NCBI GenBank assembly: GCA_022447275.1
Contig: JAKVBK010000005.1
Coordinates: 1 to 64,000, forward strand
Direction of reading: 5' to 3'
DNA length: 64,000 nucleotides
Origin: Oceanicola sp.
Lineage (GTDB): Bacteria > Pseudomonadota > Alphaproteobacteria > Rhodobacterales > Rhodobacteraceae
Position numbers and translations under genes: made by a program. Shown here piece after piece: positions 46,091 through 55,885 of this stretch; position 1 is the stretch's first letter; the number at the start of each line of letters is the position of its first letter. The notes under the pieces are model-generated. The model saw only the letters and a list, made by a program, of their open reading frames with translations. It made no database searches and was not told the DNA's origin.

Positions 46091-48070
46091 ATGATAGTTG
46101 AACTTGGTCATTTCGCGCTGGTACTGGCTGCGGTTGTCGCTTTGGTGCAAGCCACCGTTCCATTGATCGGTGCCCATTACCGGTGGTCTGGTTGGATGGC
46201 GGTGGCTGGTCCTGCGGCCACGGCGCAGTTTTTGCTCTGTGCGGCCAGTTTTGCAGCCCTGACCTATGCTTTCGTCACGTCAGACTTTTCGCTGCGCCTC
46301 GTAACGCTCAACTCGCATACGCTCAAGCCGATGCTCTACAAAGTGTCCGGCGTATGGGGAAATCACGAAGGCTCAATGCTTTTGTGGGTTTTGATTTTGG
46401 CTCTCTTTGGTGCTTCTGCGGCTTGGTTCGGTGGCAACCTGTCCACAACCTTTCGGGCGCGCGTGCTTGCGGTTCAGGCGGCTGTTGGCGTGGCCTTCTA
46501 CGCCTTCATTCTGTTCACCTCCAACCCGTTTGAGCGCCTCGCAGCCCCGCCGATGAACGGCCAAGACCTCAACCCGCTGTTGCAGGATCCTGGCCTCGCC
46601 TTTCATCCGCCCTTTCTCTATCTCGGCTATGTTGGGCTCTCGATGGCGTTTTCCTTTGCGGTGGCGGCTCTGATTGAGGGCCGGGTGGATGCCGCCTGGG
46701 GGCGTTGGGTGCGTCCTTGGACGCTGGCAGCTTGGATGTTTTTGACGATCGGGATCGCGCTTGGGTCGTGGTGGGCCTATTACGAGCTAGGCTGGGGCGG
46801 TTTCTGGTTCTGGGATCCTGTTGAAAACGCCAGCTTCATGCCTTGGCTTCTGGCCGCAGCCTTGCTGCATTCCGCCATCGTTGTTGAAAAGCGGGAGGCC
46901 CTGAAGAACTGGACAATCCTGCTGGCGATCATGGCGTTTGGATTCTCCTTGATCGGGACGTTTATCGTCCGCTCTGGCGTGCTGACATCTGTCCACGCCT
47001 TTGCCAATGATCCAGAGCGCGGCCTGCTGATCCTGATCATCCTGATGGTGTTTACCGGCGGGGCGCTCACTCTGTATGCGGCGCGCGCGGGCACGATGGA
47101 GGCCAAGGGCGTGTTTGGCATGGTCAGCCGTGAGAGCGCCCTTGTTCTCAACAACATTCTGCTCGCCGTTTCGTGCTTTGTGGTGTTTGTCGGAACGCTT
47201 TGGCCCCTCGTGGCCGAAATGATCTGGGACAGGACTCTGTCTGTCGGCCCCCCGTTTTTCGATGCGGCCTTCAGCCCCTTCATGATTGCCCTGCTTGCGA
47301 TCCTGCCCATCGGCTCTGCCTTGGCGTGGAAGCGCGCAAAGCCGGGCCGCACGATGAAAACGCTTTGGGGCGCGCTTATTCTGTCGCTCGTTTTGGCGGC
47401 CTTGGCCTTCGCGGTCCAGACCGAGACGACAATCCTCGCCCCGTTGGGGGCGGCGCTTGGGGGCTGGGTCATTGCAGGGGCAGCAACGGACTTGTTCCAA
47501 CGCACCGGGCGCGGCGCCCTCAGTGGGCGCCTACAGCGTTTGACGCGTTTGCCGGGCGCAGATTGGGGCAAGGCCTTGGCCCATGGCGGCCTTGGGATCA
47601 CCACGCTCGGCATCTGCCTTTTGATGGCATGGCAGGTGGAAGATATTCGCGTGGCTCAGATAAATGCACCCTATGAGGTTGGGGGCTATACGGTCATTCT
47701 GCGCGATGTCAGTGAGGTGCAGGGCCCGAATTACTATTCTACCATTGCCACGATCGAGATGCAGCGCGATGGGCGCACAGTGGCTATGCTCAGCCCGGAA
47801 AAACGGATCTACCCGGTCGCACAGATGCCCACCACGGAGGCTGCGATTGCGAATGGATTCCTGCGCGATCTCTACGTGGTGATCGGCGATCCGCAGGCGG
47901 ATGGAGCTTGGGCTGTGCGCACCTATATCAAGCCCTTTGCCAATTGGATCTGGGCTGGCTGCATCATCATGGCACTCGGGGGGCTGGCCTCGCTGACGGA
48001 TCGCCGCTACCGGGTGGCTGCGGGCGCGCGCAAGCAGGCGCCGCCAAACGCCGGAGTTCCCGCCGAATGA
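46091..48070 (+). CDS. ccmF: Haem lyase CcmF
   Basis: CcmF, with CcmH, attaches haem to apocytochrome c at the periplasmic face. The 659-residue polytopic protein contains the WWD haem-binding motif ELGWGGFWFWDPVENASFMPWL around residues 230-250 and conserved histidines (NSHTLKPM, DPGLAFHPPF). It is followed directly by ccmH, whose ATG overlaps its stop. In many alphaproteobacteria ccmE and ccmF are adjacent; here a lysis cassette sits between them. Confidence 0.96.
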   Translation: MIVELGHFALVLAAVVALVQATVPLIGAHYRWSGWMAVAGPAATAQFLLCAASFAALTYAFVTSDFSLRLVTLNSHTLKPMLYKVSGVWGNHEGSMLLWVLILALFGASAAWFGGNLSTTFRARVLAVQAAVGVAFYAFILFTSNPFERLAAPPMNGQDLNPLLQDPGLAFHPPFLYLGYVGLSMAFSFAVAALIEGRVDAAWGRWVRPWTLAAWMFLTIGIALGSWWAYYELGWGGFWFWDPVENASFMPWLLAAALLHSAIVVEKREALKNWTILLAIMAFGFSLIGTFIVRSGVLTSVHAFANDPERGLLILIILMVFTGGALTLYAARAGTMEAKGVFGMVSRESALVLNNILLAVSCFVVFVGTLWPLVAEMIWDRTLSVGPPFFDAAFSPFMIALLAILPIGSALAWKRAKPGRTMKTLWGALILSLVLAALAFAVQTETTILAPLGAALGGWVIAGAATDLFQRTGRGALSGRLQRLTRLPGADWGKALAHGGLGITTLGICLLMAWQVEDIRVAQINAPYEVGGYTVILRDVSEVQGPNYYSTIATIEMQRDGRTVAMLSPEKRIYPVAQMPTTEAAIANGFLRDLYVVIGDPQADGAWAVRTYIKPFANWIWAGCIIMALGGLASLTDRRYRVAAGARKQAPPNAGVPAE

Positions 48071-48531
48071 TGCGCCTGATTTCCGCATGCGTGCTGTCGC
48101 TCTGGATGGCGCTGCCAGCTTTTGCGCTGGATCCCTCCGAGATGCTGGCCGACCCGGAGCTGGAAGCCATTGCCCGCAAGCTGGATTTTGAGATCCGGTG
48201 TGTGAAATGCCAGTCGGAAGCCATCGCCTCGTCCAATGCGGAATGGGCGGTGGATGCCCGCCGCGCCGTGCGGGAACTGGTGGCAGAGGGCAAAAGCCCC
48301 GAAGAGGTGCGGGCCTTCTTTCTGGAACGCTACGGAGAGTTCGCCTTGATGCGGCCTTCCCGTGCGGGCAGCAACATCTTGCTGTGGCTGGCGGGCCCTG
48401 GCTTGCTTTTGGTGGGCCTAGGCATTGCGGTGGTCTATGTGCGGGGCAGGGCCCGCGCGGGTACGGCGCCAGAGGCCGCGCTTTCTGAGGCCGAACAGGC
48501 CCGCCTTGATGAGATTTTGAACCAGAAGTAA
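48067..48531 (+). CDS. ccmH: Cytochrome c maturation protein CcmH
   Basis: CcmH is a periplasmic thiol reductant that keeps the CxxCH of apocytochrome c reduced. The 154-residue protein has a signal peptide (1-20, ending PAFALD), the redox pair C45/C48 in FEIRCVKCQ, and a C-terminal membrane anchor near 100-122. It is the short (CcmL/CycL-type) form. It overlaps ccmF by four bases. Confidence 0.95.
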   Translation: MMRLISACVLSLWMALPAFALDPSEMLADPELEAIARKLDFEIRCVKCQSEAIASSNAEWAVDARRAVRELVAEGKSPEEVRAFFLERYGEFALMRPSRAGSNILLWLAGPGLLLVGLGIAVVYVRGRARAGTAPEAALSEAEQARLDEILNQK

Positions 48532-48639
48532 CTGCGAAATGGAGGCGGCACTGACGTAATGTCGTTTGCGCTCAGGGCTTTCGTTTGACTGTCGTCAGGC
48601 TTACGATACGGCAGCGCCACCGCAGCCGAGGAAATCCAG

Positions 48640-49416
48640 ATGCAGTATGAAACCATCCGCTACGCCGTTCGCAACGATGTGGCCATCGTGACCCTGAACC
48701 GTGCCGACGTGATGAACGCCCTCAACACGCAGATGCGGGCTGAGATCACCGATGCCGTGATCACTGGCGGCAAGGAAGGCCGCGTGGTTGTGCTGACAGG
48801 ATCGGGCAATGCATTTTGCTCGGGCCAAGACCTTGGCGATCGGGCCAATGCGGGCAACCTCGATCTCGAGCGGACATTGCGCGATGAGTATGTTCCCATG
48901 CTCAAGGCAATCTTCGACTGCCCCGTGCCCACGATCTGTGCCGTCAACGGCGCAGCGGCTGGCGCCGGTGCAAACCTTGCCCTTGCCGCTGACGTCGTCA
49001 TCGCGACCGAAAGCGCCTTTTTCCTGCAGGCCTTTACGCGCATCGGCCTGATCCCGGATGCGGGCGGCACCTATTGGCTGCCCCGCCAGATGGGCTTTGC
49101 CAAAGCCATGGGCGCGGCCCTGTTTGCAGAGAAGATCACCGCAAAACAGGCAGATGACTGGGGCATGATTTGGGAATCCGTGCCGGATGAGCAGTTTGCT
49201 CAGCAGTGGTGGGACCGTGCCCTGCATCTGGCAAAAGGGCCGACCATGGCCTATGGCAACGCCAAGAAAGCCCTGCGCGGGACGTTCAATCACGATCTCG
49301 AAGGTCAATTGGCGCTCGAGGCGCAATTGCAAGGTGAGTTGGGCCAAAGCCGGGACTTCAAGGAAGGTGTCCTCGCCTTTATCGAAAAGCGTCCGGCCCA
49401 GTACGAAGGCCGCTAA
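48640..49416 (+). CDS. Enoyl-CoA hydratase/isomerase (PaaG-like)
   Basis: The 258-residue crotonase-fold protein has the oxyanion-hole segments GNAFCSGQDLGD and AVNGAAAGAGANLALAADVV and the catalytic-acid loop IGLIPDAGGTYWLPR. FCSGQDL and the C-terminus (FIEKRPAQYEGR) resemble PaaG, the ring-1,2-epoxyphenylacetyl-CoA isomerase, but no paa genes are nearby, so the substrate is open. It stands alone after ccmH and has a terminator. Confidence 0.85.
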   Translation: MQYETIRYAVRNDVAIVTLNRADVMNALNTQMRAEITDAVITGGKEGRVVVLTGSGNAFCSGQDLGDRANAGNLDLERTLRDEYVPMLKAIFDCPVPTICAVNGAAAGAGANLALAADVVIATESAFFLQAFTRIGLIPDAGGTYWLPRQMGFAKAMGAALFAEKITAKQADDWGMIWESVPDEQFAQQWWDRALHLAKGPTMAYGNAKKALRGTFNHDLEGQLALEAQLQGELGQSRDFKEGVLAFIEKRPAQYEGR

Positions 49417-49423
49417 AACCTGC

Positions 49424-49481
49424 GCCCCCTTGCCCCACCGCACCGTGAAATCGTTGGTGCGGTGCGGAGGGGGCTGCTTTT
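49424..49481 (+). terminator. Terminator of the enoyl-CoA hydratase gene
   Basis: Nested stems CACCGCACC / GGTGCGGTG (49436-49444, 49456-49464) and GCCCCCT / AGGGGGC (49424-49430, 49468-49474) are followed by TGCTTTT. Confidence 0.75.
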
Positions 49482-49568
49482 CCCCGGGACTTGTTGCTTT
49501 GCCCGTCTAGCTTATCCCCGAAAGGCGTGTTCGGCCCGAACGCGTCGGCGCAGGGAGGCGGAGCATCG

Positions 49569-50033
49569 ATGAGCGACAGCATCTACGACAAACTCACCCA
49601 GCTTGGCGGGGCAACGAAAATCCCGCAATCGCCCGAAGAGGCCGAGCTGGAGCGGGTGCAGAACCCGCAAGCGGATATCCAGTACAATGTGCGCTTTACC
49701 GCGCCAGAGTTTACCTCCCTGTGTCCCATGACTGGCGCGCCGGACTTTGCCCATCTGGTGATCGACTACGTGCCGGGCGCTTGGCTGGTCGAAAGTAAAT
49801 CGCTCAAGCTGTATCTGACCTCGTTTCGCAATCATGGCGCCTTCCATGAGGATTGCACGATCTCAATCGCGCGCCGCCTGCAGGACTTTCTGGAGCCCAC
49901 CTGGCTGCGCATTGGGGGCTATTGGTATCCGCGCGGCGGCATTCCGATCGATGTGTTCTGGCAAACGGGTCCTTTGCCGGCAGATGTATGGATCCCGGAT
50001 CAGGGCGTGGCCCCCTATCGCGGCCGCGGCTAA
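49569..50033 (+). CDS. queF: NADPH-dependent 7-cyano-7-deazaguanine reductase
   Basis: QueF reduces preQ0 to preQ1 in queuosine synthesis. The 154-residue unimodular protein has the catalytic Cys52 and Asp59 in [13 protein letters not shown] and the NADPH motif [20 protein letters not shown]. The start is ATG 49569 (GGAGG in the upstream leader); the longer frame is unsupported. No preQ1 riboswitch was recognised upstream. Confidence 0.95.
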   Translation: MSDSIYDKLTQLGGATKIPQSPEEAELERVQNPQADIQYNVRFTAPEFTSLCPMTGAPDFAHLVIDYVPGAWLVESKSLKLYLTSFRNHGAFHEDCTISIARRLQDFLEPTWLRIGGYWYPRGGIPIDVFWQTGPLPADVWIPDQGVAPYRGRG

Positions 50034-50079
50034 GGAGGGGGCAGAGGCAACTGCCAAGCGCGATGTTCTGAGAAAAGGA

Positions 50080-50102
50080 AAAGGGCCCCGATGGGGCCCT
50101 TT
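50080..50102. terminator. Bidirectional terminator between queF and gltA
   Basis: A perfect 10-base stem AAAGGGCCCC / GGGGCCCTTT with loop GAT lies between the convergent stops; T-rich tracts follow on the minus strand. Confidence 0.88.
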
Positions 50103-50146
50103 GCATCTTAGCGATCCGCGATGCCTTGCGGCAGGGCGCGGCTCAA

Positions 50147-51451
50147 TTACCTGTCTTCCACATCCGTGTAGACCCGTGCCGTGGCGCCGGTATAGAGCTG
50201 ACGGGGCCGCCCGATCTTCATCGACGGATCGCCAAGCTGTTCTTTCCACTGGGAAATCCAACCAACCGTGCGCGATAGCGCAAAAATGGGCGTGAACATC
50301 GAGGTGGGGAAGCCCATCGCTTCGAGAATGATGCCCGAATAGAAATCCACATTCGGGAACAGCTTCTTTTCGGCGAAGTAGGGATCGGCCAGCGCGGCCT
50401 GTTCCAATTCCTTTGCCGTGGCCAGGATCGGGTTGTTTTCAACGCCGAGCAGTTCCAGCACCTCATCGGCAGATTGCTTCATCACCGTCGCGCGTGGATC
50501 GAAGTTCTTGTAGACGCGGTGGCCAAAACCCATCAGGCGGAACGGATCGTTCTTATCCTTGGCGCGGGCGATATACTCAGGGATCCGGTCTGGCGTGCCA
50601 ATTTCCTTGAGCATTTCGAGGCAGGCCTGATTGGCGCCGCCATGGGCAGGGCCCCAGAGGCAGGCAATGCCAGCTGCGATACAGGCAAACGGGTTGGCCC
50701 CGGAGGAGGACGCAAGGCGCACCGTGGAGGTGGAGGCGTTCTGCTCGTGGTCGGCATGGAGCGTAAAGATGCGGTCCATGGCGCGCGACAGGATCGGGTT
50801 CACCGCATACTCTTCTGCGGGCACGGCAAAGCACATGTGCAGGAAGTTTGCAGCGTAATCCAGATCATTGCGCGGATAGATGAACGGCTGCCCGATCGTG
50901 TATTTGTATGCCCAGGCGGCAATTGTGGGCATCTTGGCGATCAGACGATGCGATGCGATCTCGCGCTGCAGCGGATCAGAGATGTCCGTGCTGTCGTGAT
51001 AGAACGCAGACATGGCACCAACCACGCCCACCATAACGGCCATCGGATGGGCGTCGCGGCGGAAACCACGGAAGAAATTGCCCATCTGCTCGTGCAGCAT
51101 GGTGTGGTGCGTGATCGTTGACTCAAACTCTTCGAGCTGCTTGGCGGAGGGCAGTTCACCGTAGAGCAGCAAGTAGCAGACCTCGAGGTAATGCGATTTG
51201 CCCGCAAGGCTGTCGATGTCATACCCGCGGTGCAGCAACTCCCCCTTGTCACCGTCGATGAAGGTGATGGTGCTTTCGCACGCGGAGGTGGAGGTGAAGC
51301 CCGGATCATAGGTGAAGGCACCGGTCTGGGCATAGAGCTTGCGGATGTCGATCACGTCCGGCCCGATGCTTCCCGACAGAACGGGCAGGTCGATTTCCTT
51401 CCCATCAAAGAGGAGCGTCGCAGTTTTTGCGGGTCGGCTGGTATCTGGCAT
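50147..51451 (-). CDS. gltA: Citrate synthase
   Basis: GltA condenses oxaloacetate and acetyl-CoA. The 434-residue type II (hexameric) enzyme has the catalytic histidines in [14 protein letters not shown] and [15 protein letters not shown] and Asp in [10 protein letters not shown]-terminal domain [25 protein letters not shown] matches proteobacterial enzymes. It is followed by a bidirectional terminator and lies downstream of gltX, same strand, with an 84-base gap. Confidence 0.97.
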   Translation of the reverse strand: MPDTSRPAKTATLLFDGKEIDLPVLSGSIGPDVIDIRKLYAQTGAFTYDPGFTSTSACESTITFIDGDKGELLHRGYDIDSLAGKSHYLEVCYLLLYGELPSAKQLEEFESTITHHTMLHEQMGNFFRGFRRDAHPMAVMVGVVGAMSAFYHDSTDISDPLQREIASHRLIAKMPTIAAWAYKYTIGQPFIYPRNDLDYAANFLHMCFAVPAEEYAVNPILSRAMDRIFTLHADHEQNASTSTVRLASSSGANPFACIAAGIACLWGPAHGGANQACLEMLKEIGTPDRIPEYIARAKDKNDPFRLMGFGHRVYKNFDPRATVMKQSADEVLELLGVENNPILATAKELEQAALADPYFAEKKLFPNVDFYSGIILEAMGFPTSMFTPIFALSRTVGWISQWKEQLGDPSMKIGRPRQLYTGATARVYTDVEDR

Positions 51452-51535
51452 ACGAAATCCTTTCAGTCGGCCGGGCCAGAGCGCGCAAATCGCACTCGGA
51501 TACTAATTAGGTGCAACCTTAGGGGCGGCGTTGCC

Positions 51536-52972
51536 TCACCCCTTCACGGCAGCGTCGGTCAGCCGGGCGATGCTTTCTTCCCGGCCCAGAACGAGCATCA
51601 TGTCAAAGACACTCGGTGTTGCGGAACGCCCTGCAAGTGCAGCGCGCATGGGCGCTGCCAGCTTGCCAAACTTTAGCTCTCGTGCAGCGCAGAAGCTGTT
51701 CAGCAAACCCTCAAGTTCGTCACGGGACCAGCTAGCATTTTGCAGGTGCGGCGTCAATTCAGACAGTATACCACGGGATACATCATCGAGCGCCTTGGCT
51801 GCTTTTTCATCGGCTGTGATGGGCCGGTTTGCCAACACAAAATGGGCTTTGTCGAGCAAATCAGGGAAGGTCCGCGCCCGATCCTTGAGGCAATACATCG
51901 CAGATTTGAGTCCGTCCTTCTGAGCGGTGGTCAATTCTGGCTGCGCCGCAGCATCAAGATAGCCTTCGATCTGAGCAACGATATCGGCATCTTCCATGAG
52001 TGCGATATGCTGGCCACACAGATGTTCCAATTTCTTGAAATCGAACCGGGCAGGCGATTTGTTGATTCCCGCCAGATCAAACCACGCACGGGCTTGTTCG
52101 TCGGTGAAAAACTCATCGTCGCCGTGGCTCCAACCCAGACGGGCAAGGTAGTTGCGCATGCCAGCAGCCGGATAGCCCATGGCCTGATATTCTTCCACGC
52201 CCGTGGCGCCATGGCGTTTCGACAGCTTTTTGCCATCTGCGCCATAAATCAGGGGCATATGCGCGTAAATCGGGGGCTGCCAGCCCATAGCGGCGTAGAT
52301 CATCAACTGGCGCGGAGTGTTTGACAGGTGATCGTCACCCCGGATCACGTGGGTTACGCCCATATCGTGATCGTCCACCACAACGGCAAGCATATAGGTG
52401 GGCGATCCGTCCGAACGCAGGATCACCATGTCATCGAGCAGATCGTTGCGGAAAGTGACGGTGCCCTGCACCTCGTCTTCGACAATGGTTTCGCCGCTGG
52501 CAGGGGCTTTTACGCGCAGCACATAGTCCCCGTCAGGGTGGGTTGCGGGATCAGCATCGCGCCAGGGCGAACGAAACAGGGTCGAGCGTCCCTCGGCCCG
52601 CGCCGCTTCGCGGAACGCGGCAATCTCTTCCTGCGTGGAAAAGCACTTATAAGCTTGCCCTGCCTCGAGCATTGCACGGGCGACCTCTGCATGACGGTCC
52701 GCCCGGGCAAACTGGCTGATCGCGTCACCATCATGTTCCAGGCCCAGCCACGCCATGCCTTGCAGGATGGCGTCTGTTGCCTGCGGGGTGGAGCGGGCGC
52801 GGTCCGTATCCTCGATGCGCAGCAGGAAGGTGCCGCCATGGCGTCGGGCGAAGAGCCAGTTGAACAGGGCGGATCGTGCCGTACCGATATGCATGTAGCC
52901 CGTCGGAGAGGGGGCGATCCGGGTGACGATCGCAGTGCCGGAGGGCGCCGGGGAGGTGTCGGCGGAGGCCAT
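51536..52972 (-). CDS. gltX: Glutamate-tRNA ligase
   Basis: GltX charges tRNA-Glu (and, in bacteria with GatCAB, tRNA-Gln). The 478-residue class I synthetase has the HIGH-type motif [23 protein letters not shown] and the KMSKS-type loop [13 protein letters not shown]. Length matches the family. AAGG lies before the ATG at 52972. It is divergent from comEC across 43 bases. Confidence 0.96.
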   Translation of the reverse strand: MASADTSPAPSGTAIVTRIAPSPTGYMHIGTARSALFNWLFARRHGGTFLLRIEDTDRARSTPQATDAILQGMAWLGLEHDGDAISQFARADRHAEVARAMLEAGQAYKCFSTQEEIAAFREAARAEGRSTLFRSPWRDADPATHPDGDYVLRVKAPASGETIVEDEVQGTVTFRNDLLDDMVILRSDGSPTYMLAVVVDDHDMGVTHVIRGDDHLSNTPRQLMIYAAMGWQPPIYAHMPLIYGADGKKLSKRHGATGVEEYQAMGYPAAGMRNYLARLGWSHGDDEFFTDEQARAWFDLAGINKSPARFDFKKLEHLCGQHIALMEDADIVAQIEGYLDAAAQPELTTAQKDGLKSAMYCLKDRARTFPDLLDKAHFVLANRPITADEKAAKALDDVSRGILSELTPHLQNASWSRDELEGLLNSFCAARELKFGKLAAPMRAALAGRSATPSVFDMMLVLGREESIARLTDAAVKG

Positions 52973-53015
52973 GGGATTAACCTTTCGATAACTGCGTAAA
53001 GTTTAGCTTAAAGGC

Positions 53016-55082
53016 GTGTATGCAACCGGATCGGAGAGAACAAGACCGGCTCTGTTCCAATGGCTGGTTACGCCACTGCTCGAACAGCAGGGGCGGCTTT
53101 TGCTATGGGTGCCCATTTTCATGTCATTGGGCATCGTCGTCTATTTCGAACTGTCTTTCGAGCCGGAATTTGCGCAGATTTTGCCCTTATGCGCGGCGTT
53201 TGCTTGCGGCGTGTTGCTGCAAGGGGCTCTGCCCGAAGTCTGGCGACCGATTTGCGGGGCGTTTCTCTGCGTTGTTCTGGGGCTCTGCCTGAGTTGGGGG
53301 CGCACCCAAGCGGTGAGCGCCCCAATCCTTGATTTTCGCTACTACGGGGCGGTGGAAGGCCGGGTTGTGGCAATGGACCGCTCTGCCTCTGATAAGATCC
53401 GATTGACGCTGGACCGGGTCCGCCTGGAGCGCATGTCCCCCGAAGATACGCCAGAGCGCGTCCGGGTGTCCCTGCACGGTCAGCAGGATTGGCTGGCGGT
53501 TCAGCCCGGCCAACGCATCATGATGACGGCCCATTTGTCACCGCCGGGCGGAGCGTTGGAGCCGGGCGGCTTTGATTTTGCCCGCCACGCATTTTTTCTG
53601 CGTTTGGGCGCGCAGGGATATACGCGCACGCCCGTGCTTCTGGCCGCACCCGCGCAGAACTCGTGGCGCCTGATGCTGTTCGAATACCGCATGAAAATCA
53701 GCGCGCATCTGCAAGCGCGCATTCCTGGCGACGCGGGCGGATTTGCCGCCGCGATCCTGACGGGGGATCGCTCCGCTGTGTCCACCGAAGTGGTGGAGGT
53801 GTTGCGGGATGCAAACACCGCCCATCTGCTGGCCATATCGGGCCTGCATATGGGGCTTTTGACAGGCACCGTATTTACCGTGATCTGGACGCTGGTCGCT
53901 GCTATCCCCTGGCTGGCCTTGCGCGTGTCTGGGGCAAAGATTGCCGCATGTGTGGCACTGCTGGCGGGGGCCGTCTATCTGGCGCTTTCCGGAGGCGCGG
54001 TCAGCACTCAACGCGCCTATGTCATGGTCTGCGTCATGCTCGTGGCCATCCTTCTGGACAAGCGTGCGATCTCGCTCCGGGCAGTTGCCATAGCGGCCAT
54101 TCTGGTGCTGGCTTGGCGGCCCGAAAGCCTGTTCTCACCGGGCTTTCAGATGTCATTTGCAGCGACCACCGCGCTTGTCGCTGTTTTCTCGCTTCTGCGG
54201 GGGTTGCCGGGGCGGCGTTTCTGGATGCACCCGGTGGTGGCCGTCATTTTATCTTCGGCGGTGGCGGGGGCGGCGACCGCCCCGTTTTCGGCGGCGCATT
54301 TCAACCAGGTATCCCAGCTTGGCCTGATCGCAAATACACTCAGCGTGCCGGTTATGGGGGTGCTGGTGATGCCCGCAGGGGTGGCCGCGATGGTGCTGGC
54401 GGCGCCTGGCCTTGAAGGGCTGGCTCTGGTGCCGATGCAATGGGGGCTTGAGTGGATTTTGTTCGTGTCCCAGCGCGTTGCCGAACAGGACATCTCAGTC
54501 CGCATGGTCGTGGAGCCGGGGCCCTGGGCCCTCGGTGTCGTGTCGCTTGGCGCATTGATCGTGATTGTGTGGCAGGGCCCGCTGCGATGGGCAGGGGGGC
54601 TTGTCTGTGTGTTTGGCGCTTTGCTTTGGCAGGCCCATGAGCGCCCGCCGATCCTGATAGCGCCCAGCGGCGGCCTTGTCGGAGCCATGACCGCGGAGGG
54701 GCGCGCTTTCTCAAAGCCGCGCGGTGATGGGTTTGCCGCGCGCATCTGGCTTGAAAACGACGGAGACGGATCGGATCAAGCAGAAGCTGCGGCACGGCAA
54801 GGGTTTTCGGGCCCAAAAGATGACCGATTGATCCGCGTCCAAGGGGTGTCGATCCGGGTGCTTTCGGGGCGCAATCAGGCAGAGCGGATCACAGCGGGCT
54901 GCAAAGCCGACATCGTCGTGGCCACGCGGCCGCCTGAGGCCATTCCAAAGGGCTGTGTTGTGTTGGGGCCCGACGCTTTGAAAACCACAGGGGCATTGGC
55001 GATTTGGCCGCTGGACGATGGCACTTGGGTGCAGAAAGCGTCCTATGATCCCGCGCGGGCGCGGCCTTGGGCTGTCAGGTAG
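53016..55082 (+). CDS. comEC: ComEC/Rec2-family DNA uptake channel protein
   Basis: ComEC forms the inner-membrane pore for transforming DNA. The 688-residue protein has the N-terminal DUF4131 part, the Competence domain with DANTAHLLAISGLHMGLLTG and about ten helices, then a short C-terminal soluble part (about 100 residues). I see no HxHxDH metallo-beta-lactamase motif, so the nuclease-like domain of many ComEC proteins is missing or degenerate. The start is a GTG at 53016 with AAAGG too close to be ideal; it may lie further in. Confidence 0.88.
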   Translation: MYATGSERTRPALFQWLVTPLLEQQGRLLLWVPIFMSLGIVVYFELSFEPEFAQILPLCAAFACGVLLQGALPEVWRPICGAFLCVVLGLCLSWGRTQAVSAPILDFRYYGAVEGRVVAMDRSASDKIRLTLDRVRLERMSPEDTPERVRVSLHGQQDWLAVQPGQRIMMTAHLSPPGGALEPGGFDFARHAFFLRLGAQGYTRTPVLLAAPAQNSWRLMLFEYRMKISAHLQARIPGDAGGFAAAILTGDRSAVSTEVVEVLRDANTAHLLAISGLHMGLLTGTVFTVIWTLVAAIPWLALRVSGAKIAACVALLAGAVYLALSGGAVSTQRAYVMVCVMLVAILLDKRAISLRAVAIAAILVLAWRPESLFSPGFQMSFAATTALVAVFSLLRGLPGRRFWMHPVVAVILSSAVAGAATAPFSAAHFNQVSQLGLIANTLSVPVMGVLVMPAGVAAMVLAAPGLEGLALVPMQWGLEWILFVSQRVAEQDISVRMVVEPGPWALGVVSLGALIVIVWQGPLRWAGGLVCVFGALLWQAHERPPILIAPSGGLVGAMTAEGRAFSKPRGDGFAARIWLENDGDGSDQAEAAARQGFSGPKDDRLIRVQGVSIRVLSGRNQAERITAGCKADIVVATRPPEAIPKGCVVLGPDALKTTGALAIWPLDDGTWVQKASYDPARARPWAVR

Positions 55083-55116
55083 ATTGCGCCGCCCGGGCTG
55101 CAGGCGGCGCGCGCGA

Positions 55117-55815
55117 TCAGATGTAGTTGCGGATCAGACCCACAAGTTTGCCCTGCACCTCGACCTCACTTTCCGGCACGAGCCGGGTTTCAAAGGCGGG
55201 ATTGGCTGCTTCAAGCGCGATCATTCCACCTTTGCGCCGGAAGCGTTTCAGCGTTGCTTCATAGCCCTCCACAACGGCCACAACGATATCGCCGTTTTCG
55301 ACGCTGGATGTTTCGCGGATCACAACCACATCGCCCTCATTGATCCCGGCATTGATCATCGAGTCGCCTTTGACCTCGAGCGCGTAGTGGTTGCCCCGGC
55401 CCACCATCGAACCGGGCACCGCCACCGTGTGGCTGACTTCGGAGATCGCGGCGATCGGCACACCGGCTGCGATCTTGCCCATCACAGGCAATTCCGTGGC
55501 CGCGATTGTCACAGGCGCTGTCTCGGGCGGGGTAGCGGTGGGGCGATCGCCTTCGATGACGCGCGGTACAAACCCCTGCGGCCCCTCAGCGGCCATCATG
55601 TTGTCAGGCAGTTTTATGATTTCCAATGCTCTGGCTTTGTGGGCAAGCCGGCGGATATAGCCCCGCTCTTCCAACGCTGTGATGAGCCTGTGGATGCCGG
55701 ATTTGGATCGCAGATCCAGCGCGTCCTTCATCTCGTCAAAGGAGGGCGGCACGCCATCACGCTGCACGCGCGCATGGATGAACTGGAGAAGATCCATCTG
55801 TTTTTTCGTGAGCAT
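55117..55815 (-). CDS. lexA: SOS repressor LexA
   Basis: LexA represses DNA-damage genes and self-cleaves with RecA filaments. From the ATG at 55815 ([17 protein letters not shown]) it has 232 residues: a winged helix, the cleavage pair Ala117-Gly118 (KIAAGVPIA), catalytic Ser152 ([10 protein letters not shown]) and Lys190. The five upstream residues of the longer frame are unlikely. It is the last gene after trpC-moaC-moeA but has its own promoter with LexA boxes, so it can be autoregulated. Confidence 0.97.
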   Translation of the reverse strand: MLTKKQMDLLQFIHARVQRDGVPPSFDEMKDALDLRSKSGIHRLITALEERGYIRRLAHKARALEIIKLPDNMMAAEGPQGFVPRVIEGDRPTATPPETAPVTIAATELPVMGKIAAGVPIAAISEVSHTVAVPGSMVGRGNHYALEVKGDSMINAGINEGDVVVIRETSSVENGDIVVAVVEGYEATLKRFRRKGGMIALEAANPAFETRLVPESEVEVQGKLVGLIRNYI

Positions 55816-55837
55816 TTTGCGTCTCCACACAAGTTTT

Positions 55838-55862
55838 GTTCACTTATGTTCTGCACGCGTTC
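55838..55862 (-). promoter_or_regulatory. LexA operator cluster at the lexA promoter
   Basis: Three GTTC half-sites occur at 55838-55841, 55848-55851 and 55859-55862. The last two form an exact GTTC-N7-GTTC box; the first two are spaced by six. A minus-strand -35 TTGACA lies just upstream of the cluster, so LexA would cover the promoter. Confidence 0.85.
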
Positions 55863-55885
55863 TCATTTTGTGTCAAGCATTCAGC

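Noticed and set aside
49482-49568. preQ1 riboswitch before queF
   Set aside because: No C-rich pseudoknot or A-rich tail matching the known preQ1 classes is visible in the leader.
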